Source: Fortiea sp. LEGE XX443 (GTDB lineage: Bacteria; Cyanobacteriota; Cyanobacteriia; Cyanobacteriales; Nostocaceae). From it: DNA of 64,000 bases. Below the pieces are notes generated by a model. It was not told the origin of the DNA. It was given only the letters and a program-made list of their open reading frames with translations, and did not search any database. The stretch is from the NCBI RefSeq assembly GCF_015206815.1, contig NZ_JADEXZ010000007.1:59762-123761 (forward strand). The letters run 5' to 3'. Made by a program: the position numbers and the translations under genes. Below, one piece after another: positions 63,882 to 64,000 of the stretch; position 1 is the stretch's first letter, and every line of letters begins with the position of its first letter.

Positions 63882-64000
63882 ATGATAGATCAGCATCTAC
63901 AACCTGCGATGCCTGCGGCGGGCGTAGCCATCGCAGAACTACAAGAATTTATAGATAGTCGCCCAGATGCCCGTGAGGTGAGAAAAGCTCTCTTCTGTAA
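63882..64000 (+). CDS. N-terminus of a probable IS630-type transposase (partial)
   Basis: The frame MIDQHLQPAMPAAGVAIAEL continues QEFIDSRPDAREVRKALF to the window edge. The stretch ELQEFIDSRPDAREVRKAL recalls the opening of IS630-type transposases, whose helix-turn-helix domain would follow. Residues 8-18 come from a dispersed palindrome (GCGATG ... CATCGC) that lies in frame. Truncated by the window, so only a tentative call. Confidence 0.5.
   Translation, partial: MIDQHLQPAMPAAGVAIAELQEFIDSRPDAREVRKALFC

Overview
The window reads as chromosomal DNA of a filamentous, probably heterocyst-forming cyanobacterium (Nostoc/Anabaena-like). Reasons: dense HIP1 octamers (GCGATCGC), heptameric short tandem repeats between genes, a plant-type [2Fe-2S] ferredoxin, DUF1517, DUF1350 and DUF1400 proteins, an SLH/OprB porin, and many Uma2, DUF433 and DUF5615 genes. 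No rRNA, tRNA or CRISPR array was seen. Both ends cut a gene.

Layout. 1-5.9 kb: a truncated beta-helix protein, thiE-thiS, a GT4 glycosyltransferase, 1.3 kb without a gene, and DUF1517. 6-20.5 kb: Uma2, LD-carboxypeptidase, a histidine kinase, secreted proteins, an AbrB-type permease, a candidate small RNA (13.8-14.0 kb), a DUF1400 hydrolase, an M28 peptidase, a UreH/TauE-like membrane protein and a CNNM/CorC protein. 20.9-33.5 kb: mfd, then an accessory stretch of toxin-antitoxin-like pairs (DUF433/DUF5615 twice, PIN/antitoxin), a DUF6602 nuclease-like gene, moeB, a glycosyltransferase framed by IS982-type remnants, a JAMM peptidase, a Tat-exported carbonic anhydrase, and a DUF5615 gene broken by a 154-bp MITE. 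33.6-43.6 kb: putA, a restriction-modification cassette flanked by attC-like sites, map, an oxidoreductase, petF and a SpoIID-like protein. 43.7-60.8 kb: sulfiredoxin, dps, an HTH/GrpE-like protein, a STAS/SpoIIE partner-switch pair, a pentapeptide-repeat operon, a porin, a zinc uptake pair with a SmtB-type regulator, GDP-mannose dehydratase and tex. 60.96-63.37 kb: an IS200/IS605-type element with tnpA, two cargo genes and tnpB. The right edge starts a probable IS630-type transposase.

Most notable: (1) an XRE domain fused to a PD-(D/E)XK nuclease, next to a DPPY methyltransferase. The same ATATCC/GGATAT operator lies before both genes, inside the methyltransferase promoter, and two attC-like sites bracket the module. 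(2) An orphan minus-strand transcription unit at 13.8-14.0 kb with a near-consensus promoter, an internal inverted repeat and an intrinsic terminator, but no credible ORF. (3) An IS605-type element with a secreted-protein gene and a 94-aa gene placed tightly before tnpB. (4) A related set of TIRs (AACGTGAGTTC-type) that links IS982 remnants beside the glycosyltransferase to the MITE that breaks the DUF5615 gene. All functional statements are inferred from sequence motifs; no searches were run.
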